Shown: piece after piece, positions 5,610 through 6,874 of the stretch | Numbering within the stretch: position 1 is the first letter of the stretch | Layout: every line of letters begins with the position of its first letter | Assembly: GCA_945861295.1 (NCBI GenBank) | Contig: CAMAUF010000113.1 | Coordinates: 1 to 6,874 of the forward strand | Length of the DNA: 6,874 bases | Source: a bacterium | GTDB lineage: Bacteria; Chloroflexota; Dehalococcoidia; Tepidiformales; Tepidiformaceae | Reading direction: 5' to 3' | The notes under the pieces: generated by a model | Told to the model about the DNA's origin: nothing | Databases searched by the model: none | Seen by the model: only the letters and a program-made list of their open reading frames with translations | Program-made: the position numbers and the translations under genes

Positions 5610-6143
5610 ATGGCCGAGACGATCCGCATCCTCAATCCCGCCGGGCACGTCCGCGTCGAGGAGGTTAGCCTCGCGCAGAGGCCGCGCGCCCTCGACGGCC
5701 TGCGCCCAGGCATCCTCGAAAACAAGAAGGCGAACGCGCGTTTGCTGATGGAGACGATGGTCGAAGGCATGCGCGCCCGGCTCCCGCTCGGCCCGCTCAC
5801 TATCGGGAGCAAGCCGGTGGCCGCCGGCCCCAGCCCCGCGACGGTCGACCTGCTTCGCAACGGCAGCGACTTCATCCTCGTCGGGAGCAGCGACTGAGGC
5901 AGCTGCACGACGTGGAGTGTCCACGCCGCGATAACTTTCGAGAAGCTCGGCATCCCGACCGTCTGCATCGTCACAGACGCCTTCGAGGACCTTTTCCACT
6001 TCGAAGCGGAGCAGCGCGGCATCCCGGAGCTGCCGTTCGTCGTCGTCCCGCATCCGCTCGGCGGCATCCGCGAGCCCGCCGTGCGGGCCAAGGCGGCGGA
6101 ATCGATAGACGCGGTTATGCGCGCCTTGAGCGCCCCCCGATGA
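5610..6143 (+). CDS. UGSC-family selenoprotein, Sec encoded by TGA at 5895-5897
   Basis: Read conventionally the frame ends at TGA 5895-5897 after 95 residues. Reading that TGA as selenocysteine continues the same frame to TGA 6141-6143 and gives 177 residues with Sec96 in the motif DUGSCTTWSVH. This is the defining motif of the UGSC (seleno)protein family, named for U-G-S-C. The N-terminal half has the expected LRPGILENKKANARLL segment and DFILVGSSD before Sec. The second half, GIPTVCIVTDAFEDL and LPFVVVPHPLG, also matches the family and lacks its own plausible start codon, which argues against a frameshift or pseudogene. A SECIS-like hairpin follows the TGA. Sec96 and Cys99 (UxxC) form a likely redox pair, so a thiol/selenol oxidoreductase role is inferred; the true reaction is unknown. 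The strong Shine-Dalgarno at 5599-5605 fixes the start, and the end overlaps the next gene by ATGA. Confidence 0.87.
5895..5930 (+). promoter_or_regulatory. Bacterial SECIS-like recoding element
   Basis: After the TGA at 5895-5897, CGTGG (5911-5915) pairs perfectly with CCACG (5921-5925) around the five-base loop AGTGT. The stem extends below by CG/CG (5908-5909 with 5927-5928) across one A-C mismatch. The loop begins 18 nt after the TGA and has G as its second base, in keeping with the bacterial SECIS rules I recall (loop 16-37 nt away, a G in the first two loop bases). It would bind SelB with Sec-tRNA. The fold was made by eye. Confidence 0.65.
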
Positions 6144-6874
6144 GCCGCACGGGCCGCCACACGGAAACGCTCGACTTGCCGGCCGACCCGGCCGCTTTCG
6201 CCGCGGAGTGTTGGCGGCGCGGCTGGACCGACGGCCTCCCGGTCATCCCGCCAACTGCAGACCGGGTCGCGGCCATGTTGAAGGCGGCGAAGCGCGACCC
6301 GCTCGAAGTCATCGGCGTACTTTCGCCACGCCAAGGGGAGGCGACCGTGGAGGCGGTCGCTGTCAATGCGGTCCTGGCGGGCTGTGAACCGCGCCATCTG
6401 CCGATCCTCCTCGCCGCCGTCGAAGGGGTCGCGCAACCAGCCTTCAACCTCGACGGGATCAACGCGACCACGCACCCGTGCGGCGTCCTCGTCCTAGTCA
6501 GCGGGCCGGCGGCGCGCGCGGCGGGCATTCACGGCGGCGCTGGCTGCTTCGGGCCTGGTTTCCCGGCCAACGCCACCATTGGCCGCGCGCTTCGGCTCAT
6601 CCTGCTCAGCGTCGCTGGGGCCACACCCGGGAGGGGCGACCGCGCCACGCAAGGCACGCCCGCCAAGTTCGCGTTCTGCGCCACCGAACGCGAGGACGCG
6701 AGCCCCTGGCCACCTTTCCACACCACCCGCGGCTTCGAGGCGGGCCAATCGTGCGTCACCGTCTTCGCCTGCGAAGGGCCGCACAACATCCAAGACCACG
6801 GCAGCAACACGCCCGAAGGCATCCTCCAGACGGTGGCCGGGGCGATGGGCCAAGCCGGAAGCAACAACATTTTG
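6140..6874 (+). CDS. Cys-rich protein of unknown function, partner of the UGSC selenoprotein (3'-truncated)
   Basis: An open frame of 245 codons starts at ATG 6140, overlapping the UGSC stop as ATGA, and runs without a stop to the window end. The overlap implies translational coupling. The N terminus carries ECWRRGWTDGLPVIPPT (23-39), a signature I recall from uncharacterised proteins encoded beside UGSC selenoproteins. Further motifs are GEATVEAVAVNAVLAGCEP (67-85), NATTHPCGVLVLVSGP (108-123), GAGCFGPGFPANATIGRALR (133-152) and FACEGPHNIQDHGS (209-222). Cysteines lie at 24, 82, 114, 136, 180, 205 and 211. No signal peptide or membrane segment is apparent. The Gly/Asn/His-rich conserved loops look enzyme-like, and a two-subunit enzyme with the selenoprotein is plausible. 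I do not assign a function. Confidence 0.8.
   Translation, partial: MSRTGRHTETLDLPADPAAFAAECWRRGWTDGLPVIPPTADRVAAMLKAAKRDPLEVIGVLSPRQGEATVEAVAVNAVLAGCEPRHLPILLAAVEGVAQPAFNLDGINATTHPCGVLVLVSGPAARAAGIHGGAGCFGPGFPANATIGRALRLILLSVAGATPGRGDRATQGTPAKFAFCATEREDASPWPPFHTTRGFEAGQSCVTVFACEGPHNIQDHGSNTPEGILQTVAGAMGQAGSNNIL

Noticed and set aside
5610..5897. UGSC gene as a short complete 95-residue gene or as a pseudogene with a premature stop
   Set aside because: The frame continues past the TGA with strong family motifs, a SECIS-like hairpin and a stop that overlaps the next start, which fits Sec recoding better than decay.
5564..6475. Long minus-strand open frame opposite the UGSC gene and its partner
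   Set aside because: Its translation is Arg/Ser-rich without any recognisable motif; it is the antisense shadow expected in GC-rich DNA, and the plus strand has clear protein families.

Overview
This is a high-GC bacterial window of single genes and short operons. The lipoprotein's Ser/Thr/Pro-rich linker, the apparently leaderless promoters and the use of selenocysteine would suit a Chloroflexota-like (Dehalococcoidia-type) genome or metagenome bin. That assignment is an inference from style, not from a marker gene.

Left part (1-1886, + strand): the 3' end of a class I methyltransferase with the 'methyltransferase regulatory domain' tail, then a secreted lipoprotein (lipobox, low-complexity linker, BNR-like Asp-box, C-terminal bacterial SH3 domain). 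Middle (1897-3751): three Uma2/DUF820-type PD-(D/E)XK nuclease-fold genes. One divergent copy lies on the minus strand and has lost apparent catalytic residues. Two close tandem paralogues lie on the plus strand, 598 bp apart, nearly identical except for a 27-codon block. Next come a SnoaL/NTF2-like protein (3821-4330) and a complete lipoyl synthase, lipA (4377-5297), with both Fe-S cluster motifs.

Right part (5353-6874) holds the most interesting unit, a compact redox-flavoured operon. It starts with a Cys-form SelW/Rdx protein (CxxC). Next is a UGSC-family selenoprotein whose in-frame TGA at 5895-5897 should be read as selenocysteine, so the gene runs 5610-6143 rather than stopping at 5897. 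A bacterial SECIS-like hairpin directly follows that TGA. The third gene overlaps it by ATGA and is a Cys-rich protein of unknown function, truncated by the window end. A conventional reading would report a 95-residue fragment and could miss the rest.

A recurring promoter layout runs through the window. A GGTAnnnT-like -10 box lies 6-9 nt before the ATG of several first genes, with no Shine-Dalgarno, as expected for leaderless transcripts. The internal operon gene at 5610 instead has a strong GAGGTGA ribosome binding site.
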